15,749 bases of DNA from Asterionellopsis glacialis (Eukaryota > Bacillariophyta > Plagiogrammaphyceae > Rhaphoneidales > Asterionellopsidaceae), in contig WKLE02001605.1 of the NCBI GenBank assembly GCA_014885115.2, forward strand, positions 1-15,749. The letters are read 5' to 3'. Both the position numbers and the translations under genes were made by a program. Below the pieces are notes generated by a model, which was not told the DNA's origin, ran no database searches, and was given only the letters and a program-made list of their open reading frames with translations. Of the stretch, positions 7,799 to 15,302 are shown piece by piece; the first letter of the stretch is position 1; each line of letters opens with the position of its first letter.

Positions 7799-9382
7799 TC
7801 ATTTGATGTCGTTGTCAATTTCAGCGTCAAGGATTTCTTGTTCTAGTGGCTTTGCAAATCTAGTGGCCTCTGACTGTGATAGCTGTTTGATATTTCGACG
7901 GATACTTTGGAGCAAGGTAACACAGTGTTGTTTGGTTTGAATTTGTGGGAGATAAGGGCTCTCGGAGATCAGTAAGTTGATGTTGTTGTGATTGTTGGGA
8001 TGATTTCGAAACAGGTATAGAAGTTTGCGGACGGCGTTGTATTTTAAACGTTCCTCTCGCAATGCGTGGGTTTGTGGCGGTCGAGTTGGTTTTTGTGCTT
8101 TCTTTTCTGCGCACCGGGCTGCTTGAGTTATGAGGCCATCAATTTTTTCTGCTAGATAGGGATTGGGCTCAGATGCTTCTTCTAATTGTGACTGTGGTTT
8201 GTCAATATTATTCGAATTTAGATGAGCATACATAGCCTTGATATATACGCGATTCGATATCCGATTGGAACTATGGATGCCTCTTGCTTGTGCTGGAGCT
8301 AGGGGGGATGTTGAGTTACCAAACAATGCGTGAGTATCTATATCAATATACATACCTCGATGATCTGACGCAAATCGATGGTGAAATGGTTCATATCCGG
8401 CAGCTAATGTGGAGTCGAGTATTCCTTGGGTGCACAAGGCATAGTCAATTTGGCGTTGTCCTCTAGAGTAGGTATTGAACTGACTCTCCCCTGTTTTCTC
8501 GTGGAATAAGTCGTGTAGGCAGAAAGTATTTGCAATTGTTGTGATTCCTTGGAGGTCGACTCTGAATTCTTTGTTGAAATCTCCCACGATCATCAGTTTG
8601 GAAGGCTGATGCGAGGTAATTTTTGAAAGGAGTTCCTTAAGATCTTGAATAAAGTGGTGTCGTGGTTGATCGCACTTATCTCTCTGTTGGAGTTTTAAAA
8701 GTGAGACTTGTTGTGAGAACGCCGTCATTGTGTTCAATTTGGCTGTGTTGGCAGTATCTACACATACTTGATAGACAAAGATTAAATGGATGTCGGTTGC
8801 TGCTCCATTCAAATGCCAGTGAGTCCATCTGCCAAGATTGTCATTGGTGCATTGTTTTACTCTTCCTGTGCAATTACCTTGAGTCCAACTGAGTAGGCCG
8901 CCAGGTTTATAATAGGTCGTGGTTGGTATGTCGGTACCTGATAACCCAACTTTGAAGTGAGAATTGTATTTCCTGAGAGTCTTGTGTATGATATCGTTAA
9001 CGGTAAAGTTGGTATTGTCGACATTTGTTTCAATGAGGGCGATGACATCTGCGCTAATTCTGCGCATCTCAGTCGCAATAGTATTGAGTTCACCCCCGTT
9101 TTTTTTCATTTGGATGCTGTTAATGTTTTGTATGTATATACGTAGAATGTGGTCTTGTTTCTTCTCATCAAGGATGTCGCCAATGTGTTGATAATGTTGG
9201 TGGGAGTGTGGGGTGAGGTGGTTGTTTACGAAGTGATGTATCCTAGTTTGAGTATGAGTGGATGTGTTTGTTGTGTGGTTGCTGTTGTGAAGAGTGTGTG
9301 GTATTTGTGAAGGAATTATCGTTTCGTGGTCAGTGGAAACCCGAGTACGAAACTCCTGAAAATATTGTTTGATACTCATCAT
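7799..9382 (-). CDS. LINE ORF2 N-terminal AP-type endonuclease
   Basis: 527 codons from the ATG at 9382, which overlaps the ORF1 stop (ATGA). The first eight residues, MMSIKQYF, fit a PIP-box pattern. Residues 30-65 are rich in His, Asn and Thr and look like a disordered linker. The apurinic-endonuclease-like fold follows: QNIN (85-88), ALIETN with Glu118, GGLLSW (161-166), VYQVC (203-207), VGDFN with Asp268 and Asn270, RQIDYA (310-315) and the end motif ASDHRG with Asp340 and His341. All expected catalytic positions are present. The enzyme would nick genomic DNA to prime reverse transcription. About 170 residues after the domain form a basic linker leading to RT. The terminal TGA replaces a likely Arg codon in a frame that continues straight into RT. 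Confidence 0.9.
   Translation of the reverse strand: MMSIKQYFQEFRTRVSTDHETIIPSQIPHTLHNSNHTTNTSTHTQTRIHHFVNNHLTPHSHQHYQHIGDILDEKKQDHILRIYIQNINSIQMKKNGGELNTIATEMRRISADVIALIETNVDNTNFTVNDIIHKTLRKYNSHFKVGLSGTDIPTTTYYKPGGLLSWTQGNCTGRVKQCTNDNLGRWTHWHLNGAATDIHLIFVYQVCVDTANTAKLNTMTAFSQQVSLLKLQQRDKCDQPRHHFIQDLKELLSKITSHQPSKLMIVGDFNKEFRVDLQGITTIANTFCLHDLFHEKTGESQFNTYSRGQRQIDYALCTQGILDSTLAAGYEPFHHRFASDHRGMYIDIDTHALFGNSTSPLAPAQARGIHSSNRISNRVYIKAMYAHLNSNNIDKPQSQLEEASEPNPYLAEKIDGLITQAARCAEKKAQKPTRPPQTHALREERLKYNAVRKLLYLFRNHPNNHNNINLLISESPYLPQIQTKQHCVTLLQSIRRNIKQLSQSEATRFAKPLEQEILDAEIDNDIK
9379..9382 (-). promoter_or_regulatory. ATGA stop-start overlap between ORF1 and ORF2
   Basis: On the - strand the junction reads AAATGATGAG: the ORF1 stop TGA (9381-9379) shares bases with the ORF2 start ATG (9382-9380), and a second ATG follows immediately in the ORF2 frame. 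Such overlaps allow termination-coupled reinitiation; an overlapping stop/start of this type is known for the insect LINE SART1. Functional use here is inference. Confidence 0.75.
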
Positions 9383-11355
9383 TTACTCTGTCCCGTTCTG
9401 GATCGGGTTTTCCCTATCTTGGCTGGTGTGTGATATGAATTGGTGGTGGAGTCAGGTGTTTCAGAAAAAGATTCGGATATAGAGTCCGAAGTAGAGAAAT
9501 CGCCATCATCGTTCTTTGGTAGTTTGCGAACTGGTGATTGTATAGGGGTTTCATTTTCGAGGTGCACGGACACCTGAATGCAGTTAGAGATTTCTGTGAG
9601 TAAGTCGCTACGAAATTGATTTTTATATGTTGCTAATTCTTGAGCTTGGGCTTGTTGAGCGTCTTCATGTTGTTTCTGTAATAATGTAATTGCTGCTTGG
9701 GCTTGTTTGTTCTGTTCACGCATAGTTGTTAGTTGTCTTTCAATATTGCGTTTCGAATCTTCGAGTAATGCCTGAAGTTCTGATTTCATCGTTGCTATGG
9801 TCATATCATCAGAGGTAAGGTTGGATTTGTTGTGTTGCTGGGATATGTCCTTATTGTTATTTGCTACCGACGCCCAAGTGAGTTGGTTAGCTGATTTGGA
9901 ACCCAAGGACGATACTTCGTCGCCGTAATTGAGTTGGATAAAGGAATGTTTTGTTGCAGGTGGTTGGGATGTTGTACTATTAGCAGCATTCTCTTGTGCT
10001 TGTTCTTTAGGTGGTGGGATGAAAATGGTACTGCCAGGCTGAATTTTTGTATAGTATGTCTCGGCCGTACTGAGTTGGGATACTTCCGATTGATCGTCTG
10101 AATATTGTAAGAATGGCGATGGATGTGTATTAATTTTCCGTAGGAACATGGTGGTGAATTCTGGTAAGAACGTATCTTTGATATGCGGACGTAAATCGTC
10201 AAGAGCATCCATAATTTCAGCTTCGTAGGAGTCGAAATAGATGATGAGGAATCCGCTTTTTCCGCGGCTTTCAATCGATTGAAATAGGGGACCTCCGGTG
10301 TCTTTAGATTTAATATGCGTAAGAGCTTTGTGGAGAGAAATTTCAGTTTCATCGCCTATGAATGATGGTGCTGTCTTCTGTTTAGTGAAGATATCATAGA
10401 AGCCGAAGATGGAGCGTTTACGGAGGCGTGGGACGACTTGGTTATGTTCGGTGGCATGCGCAATGACGGCCTCGTTAGAGACCAAACGTGTAATTCCTTG
10501 GAATGGGATTATCTCCGTATGTTTTAAAGGAGTTGGTAACTGACCGCTGGAATATCCTAAAATGAGCGCCTCCATATATTTTTCGATATTTTTAACACAG
10601 CAGGAGATAGTAATTGCGTATACGAAGACAGCATTTGGGCCGCGACCGACACGAGTTTTACGAGGACGAAGATCAATTTCGCAGTCTTGATGATTGCTGT
10701 TTTGAAGGATAACTGTCGCCAAGTTCTTTTTCAATTCGTCGTACTGACTCCAATCGGGATGGGCGAATTTCAACCATGCCAAAGTTCTGTTATTGGTAGT
10801 TGATAACTTCGTAATCCACATGCGATGGTTGTGGTTATCTAGCCAGGGTCGCATTGATTTCCTAAACGTTGAGAATGGCATGGAAGTTTCGATGAGGAGA
10901 AAGAATTTAAGAATATTTGATTGATTCTGTCCGTGAAAGGTGTTGGTTCCAGATATCCATTTTTCGATAGTTTCTTTATCCGTTGGTAATTGGGAAGGTT
11001 TAGTGAGCGGGTTTGTGTTGTCTGAGTCCTGCCATTTGAACAATAAAATAGAGTTATCGACTTTGTAAATTTCCTCAACGAATTGTTTTTGGAGTTTCAC
11101 AACTTGAACGACACCATTAGCATCTTGAGGGACCGACATGTGAACTTGTAGGCGATATTTGTATCGCGTCGTGCGTTCTTTGCCTAAATCCGAGTATACG
11201 CTGTTGTTTTTCTTTTTCTTGTACAAAACATTCGTGAACTCTCCCGAATCTTGATGGTCTCCAGAAGCAAAGTAATCTTGGATGGTCGATTTGTTAGTTG
11301 ACTTAGGGGTACCGGCAGAATCGCTGTCATCATCATCGGCCTCGGCTAGGGACAT
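9379..11355 (-). CDS. LINE ORF1 protein (RNA-binding/assembly type, no zinc knuckle)
   Basis: 658 codons with no interruption. The ATG at 11355 has A at -3. The N-terminus is acidic, then KSTIQDYF (residues 22-29) fits a PIP-box pattern. A folded region follows (about 60-400; RTTRYKYRLQVHMSVP, then the aromatic segment LLFKWQDSD), which resembles ORF1 proteins I remember from diatom LINEs but has no name I can give. About residues 518-592 are a Gln-, Ala- and Glu-rich heptad pattern predicted to form a coiled coil, as in other LINE ORF1 proteins that oligomerise. The last 65 residues are Ser-rich with a basic end (TRSRTGQSK). There is no CCHC zinc knuckle, unlike I-element ORF1. The likely role is to package the element RNA into a particle with ORF2. 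Confidence 0.8.
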   Translation of the reverse strand: MSLAEADDDDSDSAGTPKSTNKSTIQDYFASGDHQDSGEFTNVLYKKKKNNSVYSDLGKERTTRYKYRLQVHMSVPQDANGVVQVVKLQKQFVEEIYKVDNSILLFKWQDSDNTNPLTKPSQLPTDKETIEKWISGTNTFHGQNQSNILKFFLLIETSMPFSTFRKSMRPWLDNHNHRMWITKLSTTNNRTLAWLKFAHPDWSQYDELKKNLATVILQNSNHQDCEIDLRPRKTRVGRGPNAVFVYAITISCCVKNIEKYMEALILGYSSGQLPTPLKHTEIIPFQGITRLVSNEAVIAHATEHNQVVPRLRKRSIFGFYDIFTKQKTAPSFIGDETEISLHKALTHIKSKDTGGPLFQSIESRGKSGFLIIYFDSYEAEIMDALDDLRPHIKDTFLPEFTTMFLRKINTHPSPFLQYSDDQSEVSQLSTAETYYTKIQPGSTIFIPPPKEQAQENAANSTTSQPPATKHSFIQLNYGDEVSSLGSKSANQLTWASVANNNKDISQQHNKSNLTSDDMTIATMKSELQALLEDSKRNIERQLTTMREQNKQAQAAITLLQKQHEDAQQAQAQELATYKNQFRSDLLTEISNCIQVSVHLENETPIQSPVRKLPKNDDGDFSTSDSISESFSETPDSTTNSYHTPAKIGKTRSRTGQSK

Positions 11356-11483
11356 CGTTAGCTGTTTGTCGTTGAATACGGTAGAAGTATCCAGTGTACG
11401 GATGAAATTACGAGGAATTTACGGACGTAGTTTTAGTCCTGCGGGCTCTCTACCAGATAAATAATCCTCATCTTGGAAAAGAG
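11356..11483 (-). promoter_or_regulatory. LINE 5' untranslated region, likely internal promoter
   Basis: 128 bp between the 5' end of the element (directly at the right target duplication) and the ORF1 ATG. The - strand begins CTCTTTTCC. As full-length LINEs carry an internal promoter in this part, one is expected here, but I see no named motif. Complete 5' sequence and a full duplication argue against 5' truncation. Confidence 0.5.
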
Positions 11484-11496
11484 TATGAGTCATCAT
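11484..11496. repeat. right target-site duplication of the LINE
   Basis: TATGAGTCATCAT, identical to 3427-3439. Gypsy RT sequence resumes right after it. Confidence 0.9.
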
Positions 11497-11756
11497 CATA
11501 TATGATTAGATGCAGATGCTAGTAAGCTATGCACTATCATACTACCATGGGGAAAGTATGAATACTTAGGCCTACCCATGGGAGTAGCAAGTTCAGTGGA
11601 TATTTTCCAAGAGAAGATGAGCGAACTTATGTGTGGACTAGAATTCATACATATGTACATTGATGATCTATTGCTCCTCACGACGTACAATTTCGAAGAT
11701 CACATACACAAGATGGATTTAGTACTACAACGACTACAGGGAGCAGGACTTAAAAC
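11497..11756 (+). pseudogene. Ty3/gypsy RT, catalytic half (YIDD)
   Basis: Reads CATATA-TGA-TTAGATGCAGAT, that is HI-stop-LDADASKLCTIILPWG. The TGA at 11503 stands where Arg is usual (HIRLDA). Then follow GKYEYLGLPMGVA, DIFQEKMSELM and the catalytic MYIDDLLL (YIDD codons 11656-11667), then LQGAGLK. The frame ends in a -1 shift at about 11752-11757; the continuation (NAEKSFF...) is in the next frame. This is the direct continuation of the RT at 2591-3439 beyond the LINE. An incidental ATG at 11578 starts the longest open segment. Confidence 0.88.
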
Positions 11757-12435
11757 AATGCAGAGAAATCCTTCTTCAGACAAACCGAAACAGATTATCT
11801 TGGATTTCACTTATGTTACAAGGGCATAAGGCCATTAAACCATAAGTTCTCTGCCATACTGAACATAGCACCACCTACAACTACAAAAAAGATACGCTCT
11901 TTTGTAGGAATGGTCAATTTCTACAAACAAATGTGGATACACAGATCCCACATACTGGCTCCTCTAACTAAGCTACAAGGCAAAGGGGTTAAGTTCAAAT
12001 GGGGGAAGGAACACAAAATAGCCTTTGATAATATAAAGAAGATTATAGCCAAAGAAGTACTACTGTCCTACCTGGACTTCAACAAGCCTTTCCACATATA
12101 TAATGATGCCAGTAAATACCAACTAGAGGCACATACTACTCCCATTATATTCTACAGTAGGAAGCTTACCAATACTCAAACTAAATACAATACTCATGAT
12201 CAAGAACTATTATCGATCGTAGAAGTACTTAGAGCATACCGGTACCTACTACTTGGTCACAAGGTAATCATACATACAGATCACAAGAATCTCACCTACA
12301 ACAAATGTCAAACCGAATGTCACGCACACTGGCGATGGTTCATAGAAGAATTTGCACCCAAATTACACTATATAAAAGGCAAACATAACATAGTAGCTGA
12401 CGCGCTCTCTTGTTTTGATCTACTAGATCAACCTA
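11757..12435 (+). pseudogene. Ty3/gypsy RT thumb and RNase H
   Basis: After the frameshift the frame gives NAEKSFFRQTETDYLGF, GIRPLN, APPTTTKKIRSFVGMVNFY (RT thumb and connection). RNase H follows: FHIYNDASKYQL (first Asp), HDQELLSIVE (Glu), IIHTDHKNLTY (Asp) and YIKGKHNIVADALS (last Asp), so all four acidic residues are present. About eight residues are missing after SKYQL, compared with the usual QGAVI-type strand. The frame runs to a stop at 12507, but the gypsy sequence changes frame near 12430-12440, after FDLLDQ. Confidence 0.85.
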
Positions 12436-12895
12436 GAAGCTGTTCCGGAATGCTATATAACCGACGAGGATATGACAGAAATGTACTGCCTCAATATGCC
12501 TCAGCATAGCGATAGTGATGAGGGATTCCCCCTCAGTTACAGCAATATTCTTAAACATCAATTAAAGGACAATCAACTCAAACGAGACGTACTTAAGAAG
12601 AAAGGTTTTGCCAAATGCCTATTTCATGGGGGCAGGAAATCTTACAGCCTTATATGCTACAAAAATAAAATATCCATTCCGTCAACCCTACAGAAACCCA
12701 CAGTCAAATGGTACCACATGTACTTATGTCATCCTGGTAAGACCTGTACTGAAGAGACAATACGACAGCACTTATAGGGGCCTAAACTATGAGAACACAT
12801 AACGACCTACTTCAAAACATGCCACATCTGTCAACTGAACAAGAGTCAAAGTAGGAAGTACGGACACCTACCTGAAAAAATGCAGAAGCTACACC
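12436..12895 (+). pseudogene. Ty3/gypsy integrase, N-terminal HHCC zinc-binding part
   Basis: In the next frame the sequence reads EAVPECYITDEDMTEM (linker), then KWYHMYLCHPGKTCTEETIRQHL, stop (12775), and TTYFKTCHICQLNKSQ. The histidines of YHMYLCH and the cysteines of CHIC form the HHCC zinc-binding motif of retroviral-type integrases. RKYGHLPEK then leads into the catalytic core. Stops: TAG at 12775, TGA at 12790 (Arg expected, as MREHI in relatives) and TAG at 12913 together with a frame change near 12896-12930. Confidence 0.8.
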
Positions 12896-13657
12896 ATGGG
12901 ATTGCCTATGTGTAGATCTCATAAACCCTATACTATCAAAAGAAAAGACCATAAGGATCTTACCCTATGCTGCGTTACTTTGATTGACCCAGCTACAGGA
13001 TGGTTCAAGATTGCCCCTTGGTCCAAAAGGAGCAGTATCAAAATTGTGAACATAGTAGAACAGCAGTGGTTTGCACGATATCCAAAACCTACACAAGTCA
13101 CTTTTGACTGAGATATGTTATATAATGAATACCACATCAAACGCAAACCAATCACTACCTGTAACCCACAGGCAAATGCCATTGTGGAGAGGATACATCA
13201 AGTAGTGGGTAACATGATATGAACCCACGAGGTACAACATAGTACCAAAGAAAACCCATGGGCCAGTGTACTCGCTGCGGTAGCGTATGCTGTATGGTCC
13301 ACTTATCATACTGCTCTCCATGCTACGCCTGGTCAGCTAGTTTTTGGTAGAGATTTGGTATTTAACGTTCAACACAAAGCAAACTGGGAACACATACATG
13401 TTAGGAAACAAGCTAGAATAGCTAGCAATAATCAGTGCAAAAATGCAAAGAAAATCGAACACGATTGGAAAGTAGGAGATAAAGCCCTACTAGAAAACAA
13501 TAATTCCAACCTGGGTAAATTCGAATAACCACGCGATGAACCATTCGTCATTCGTCAAGTACACTTCAATGGTACCATAACAATTCAAGGTGGACCAGTA
13601 CTTGACAGACTCAATAATCGTTGCATTAAGCCTTACCACGCTGCCGCTGCTGCATAA
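12896..13657 (+). pseudogene. Ty3/gypsy integrase core and C-terminus
   Basis: The frame gives PYTIKRKDHKDLTL and LIDPATGWFKI, the second catalytic Asp in VTFD (13103-13108), and the Glu of CNPQANAIVERIHQ (13160-13201). The first catalytic Asp, in the VDLI strand near 12912, reads in another frame. The C-terminal domain follows (WKVGDKALL, FVIRQVHFNGTITIQGGPV, IKPYH). Stops inside are TGA at 13109 (Asp-Arg expected), TGA at 13220 (GNMI-Arg expected) and TAA at 13526. The natural end is TAA at 13655-13657, 28 bp before repeat A, which fits the 3' end of pol next to a 3' LTR. There is no chromodomain or envelope gene. Confidence 0.87.
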
Positions 13658-13685
13658 AACGTCCTAAATACTAGATCGCTGGACA

Positions 13686-14133
13686 TGGGGGCAAGTGCAT
13701 TAGGCGAGTCGTGAGTCTCGCACAATATATCAATCAGCCGTAGTACAGACAGACCGTGATGCAATGATGTCACGGACTAGGACAGATGTGATGGCATGAT
13801 GACATCATCACACAGACAAAAGAGATGACATGATGATGTCAAAACACGGACAGACACAAATGTGCAGTGATGCGCTGCGTTCATGCAAACGCTGACATCA
13901 TAAGCGAAGCGCATCCAATTCCACTCCGCAGCAGAAGCATGATGCGTCATGCCGAAACACAGTGACGTGCTGCCTCAGGGAGTTTGGTTCACATGTTAAA
14001 ACCGAACTCTGTTGGAATCCGAACTCTAGGTAGATCTGCCGTAGGATCCCATACTGCAATTGGGTCAAGAAGACAAATTGGTGAATTGTCGGGTATTTTT
14101 AGCAACTAGTTAAAATAGCTCATAATTTATTCA
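13686..14133 (+). repeat. LTR-like repeat A (probable 3' LTR of the gypsy element)
   Basis: It lines up by eye over about 430 bp with repeat B (15300-15749) in the same orientation, with many identical blocks (such as GACCGTGATGCAATGATGTC and the GGTGAATTGTCG block). It also shares its beginning, TGGGGG-AAGTGCA type, with the putative 5' LTR at 1685. GGACATGGGGG just before and at its start is purine-rich, as a polypurine tract would be. It differs from B mainly by CG-to-TG or CG-to-CA changes. The exact end is uncertain; the similarity to the 5' copy extends to about 14133. Confidence 0.75.
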
Positions 14134-14196
14134 CTCTAACAAACTCTACTCCATTTTCAATATTTTCTATCACTTTTCAATAATTGTTGTCAGCAT
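14134..14196. other. short junction between repeat A and the copia fragment
   Basis: AT-rich sequence without a recognisable tRNA-type primer binding site. If A were the 5' LTR of the copia element, a primer binding site would be expected here; none is evident. Confidence 0.4.
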
Positions 14197-14750
14197 AGTG
14201 CAGTACCCTTACATGACCTTGGCATTGTTTACAAATTTAATAGTATGAATGTACAACAAGCTCGCGACTTTATAAAAATATCTTGTGAAACATTTCTTGA
14301 CAGAGTCCTCGACCACCATGGATGGCAAGAAACTATTGAACAACACAACCCTATCCCAATGCAAGGTGATTCTACCTATCTAGCTCAACTAGAAATAGCA
14401 GAAGAACTGTCCCCTGTCAAACAAGTACAACTAAGGGAGGAATTCTTCAATCATGGTCAAGTAATTGGTGAAGCCATATATGCTATGACAGTGGCAAGAC
14501 CAGATATATCACCTGCTGTTATCAAACTGGCACAATACTCCAATAATCCATCAAAGATACATTATCAAGCACTACGACACCTCATGAAATACCTTGCCCT
14601 AACAAAGACACAAGGTATCCATTTTTGGCGTAAGAAACCGGTACCGGAGCTACCATTTATTAAGCCTGAACCATGTATCTCTGACACCAAAATTATGTAT
14701 AATATCCCACAAACTAAGCAACCTTGGATTATACATGGATATGTTGATCG
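14197..14750 (+). pseudogene. Ty1/copia RT, C-terminal part, with RNase H start
   Basis: The frame is open from 14140, and recognisable copia sequence starts near 14219 with LGIVYKFNSM, upstream of the ATG at 14245. Then follow QQARDFIKISCETFLDRVL, DHHGWQE, GEAIYAMTVARPDISPAV and HYQALRHLMKYLALTKTQGI, the standard copia RT end with the start of RNase H. The first RNase H Asp (GYVD) is reached at 14740-14748, then one base is missing at about 14749 and the reading moves to the next frame (DWDSDCKHRK). Everything 5' of this point (gag, protease, integrase, RT palm) is absent, so this is a 5'-truncated or internally deleted copy. Confidence 0.82.
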
Positions 14751-15197
14751 GATTGGGATTCTGATTGTAAACACAGAAAATTGGTTACCATTATTGCCAT
14801 AATGTTGGGTGGTGGTGTAATATGTTACAAAACCAAATTTCAGGTAACGGTGGCCTTATCTTCAACAGAAACGGAATTCACTGTGGCTTTTGAAGTGGGT
14901 AAACAAATCCTTTATATCTGGTCCATTCTCAATGAACTTGGCTATCCACAAGATAAGGCTACAGTACTATATGAGGATAATTGTGGAGCCTTTCATATGG
15001 CTAATGCAGCAAGACCTACAAAGAGGATGAGACATATGGATTTCAAACATTTTTTAATCCTAGATTGGACGGAACATGATCTGCTTGTCATGGCACCTAT
15101 TGCAACAAAACATAATTGTGGTGACTCATTCACAAAAGCTCTTGGAAGAATTAAATTCTATGGACAGATGGACATACTAATGGGAAGACAAAAAATT
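14751..15197 (+). pseudogene. Ty1/copia RNase H
   Basis: Begins with DWDSDCKHRK after the single-base loss, then IMLGGGVICYKTKFQ, VALSSTETEF (Glu), LYEDNCGAFHMANA (Asp), RHMDFKHFLILDW and CGDSFTKAL (last Asp), closing with MGRQKI, the usual end of copia pol. The open frame runs on to 15368, but the copia similarity stops at about 15197 and the last 57 codons read into non-coding sequence and repeat B. GGAGGATCCGGGAA (15197-15210) is purine-rich and may be the polypurine tract. Confidence 0.82.
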
Positions 15198-15302
15198 GGA
15201 GGATCCGGGAATTTTGAGAAAACAGGTGACAGACAGATTATTTATTCAATAATCAGCCGTTACAGAACGCTTTCCACGTGCCAGTTGGCTTTCGAATCCG
15301 GT
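15198..15302 (+). other. copia 3' end, possible start of its own LTR
   Basis: After a purine-rich stretch the sequence begins TGAGAAAACAGG (15214), a plausible LTR start. This roughly 90-bp stretch has no counterpart before repeat A, so either the copia LTR begins here and A lacks its first 90 bp, or B is a separate insertion. Confidence 0.35.

Larger units (their letters stand above)
3741..9382 (-). pseudogene. LINE ORF2 as a single broken gene (EN-RT-RNH-zinc finger)
   Basis: Endonuclease, RT and the main part of RNase H share one reading frame. They are separated only by TGA at 7799-7801 and TGA at 5411-5413, and RNase H shifts frame by one missing base near 4602. The total length is 5.6 kb, about 1880 codons, long for a LINE ORF2. 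Both TGAs could be CGA-to-TGA transitions, since arginine fits the neighbouring residues in each case. The second also has a readthrough-like context. I list the parts separately as well, because each domain is intact or nearly so. Confidence 0.8.
3440..11483 (-). mobile_element. non-LTR retrotransposon (LINE), apparently full length
   Basis: This 8044-bp element on the - strand is bounded by a perfect 13-bp duplication. It has, in transcription order, a 128-bp 5'UTR, ORF1, ORF2 (endonuclease, RT, RNase H, zinc-finger-like C-terminus), a roughly 280-bp 3'UTR and an (ATT)n tail. AP-type endonuclease plus RNase H plus a simple-repeat tail is the arrangement of I-type LINEs; the RT and ORF1 look most like elements I recall from diatoms. 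It is inserted in a decayed Ty3/gypsy copy and is much better preserved than its host: two TGA codons and one frameshift over about 7.6 kb of coding sequence. It therefore arrived later. Confidence 0.92.

Noticed and set aside
5411..13222. Reassigned TGA codon (TGA as arginine) in this organism
   Set aside because: ORF1 and the ORF2 C-terminus end in TGA, and other stop types and frameshifts occur beside them; CpG deamination explains the pattern more simply.
12928..13321. - strand frames of 67-84 codons opposite integrase
   Set aside because: Antisense to conserved integrase motifs, with no independent evidence.
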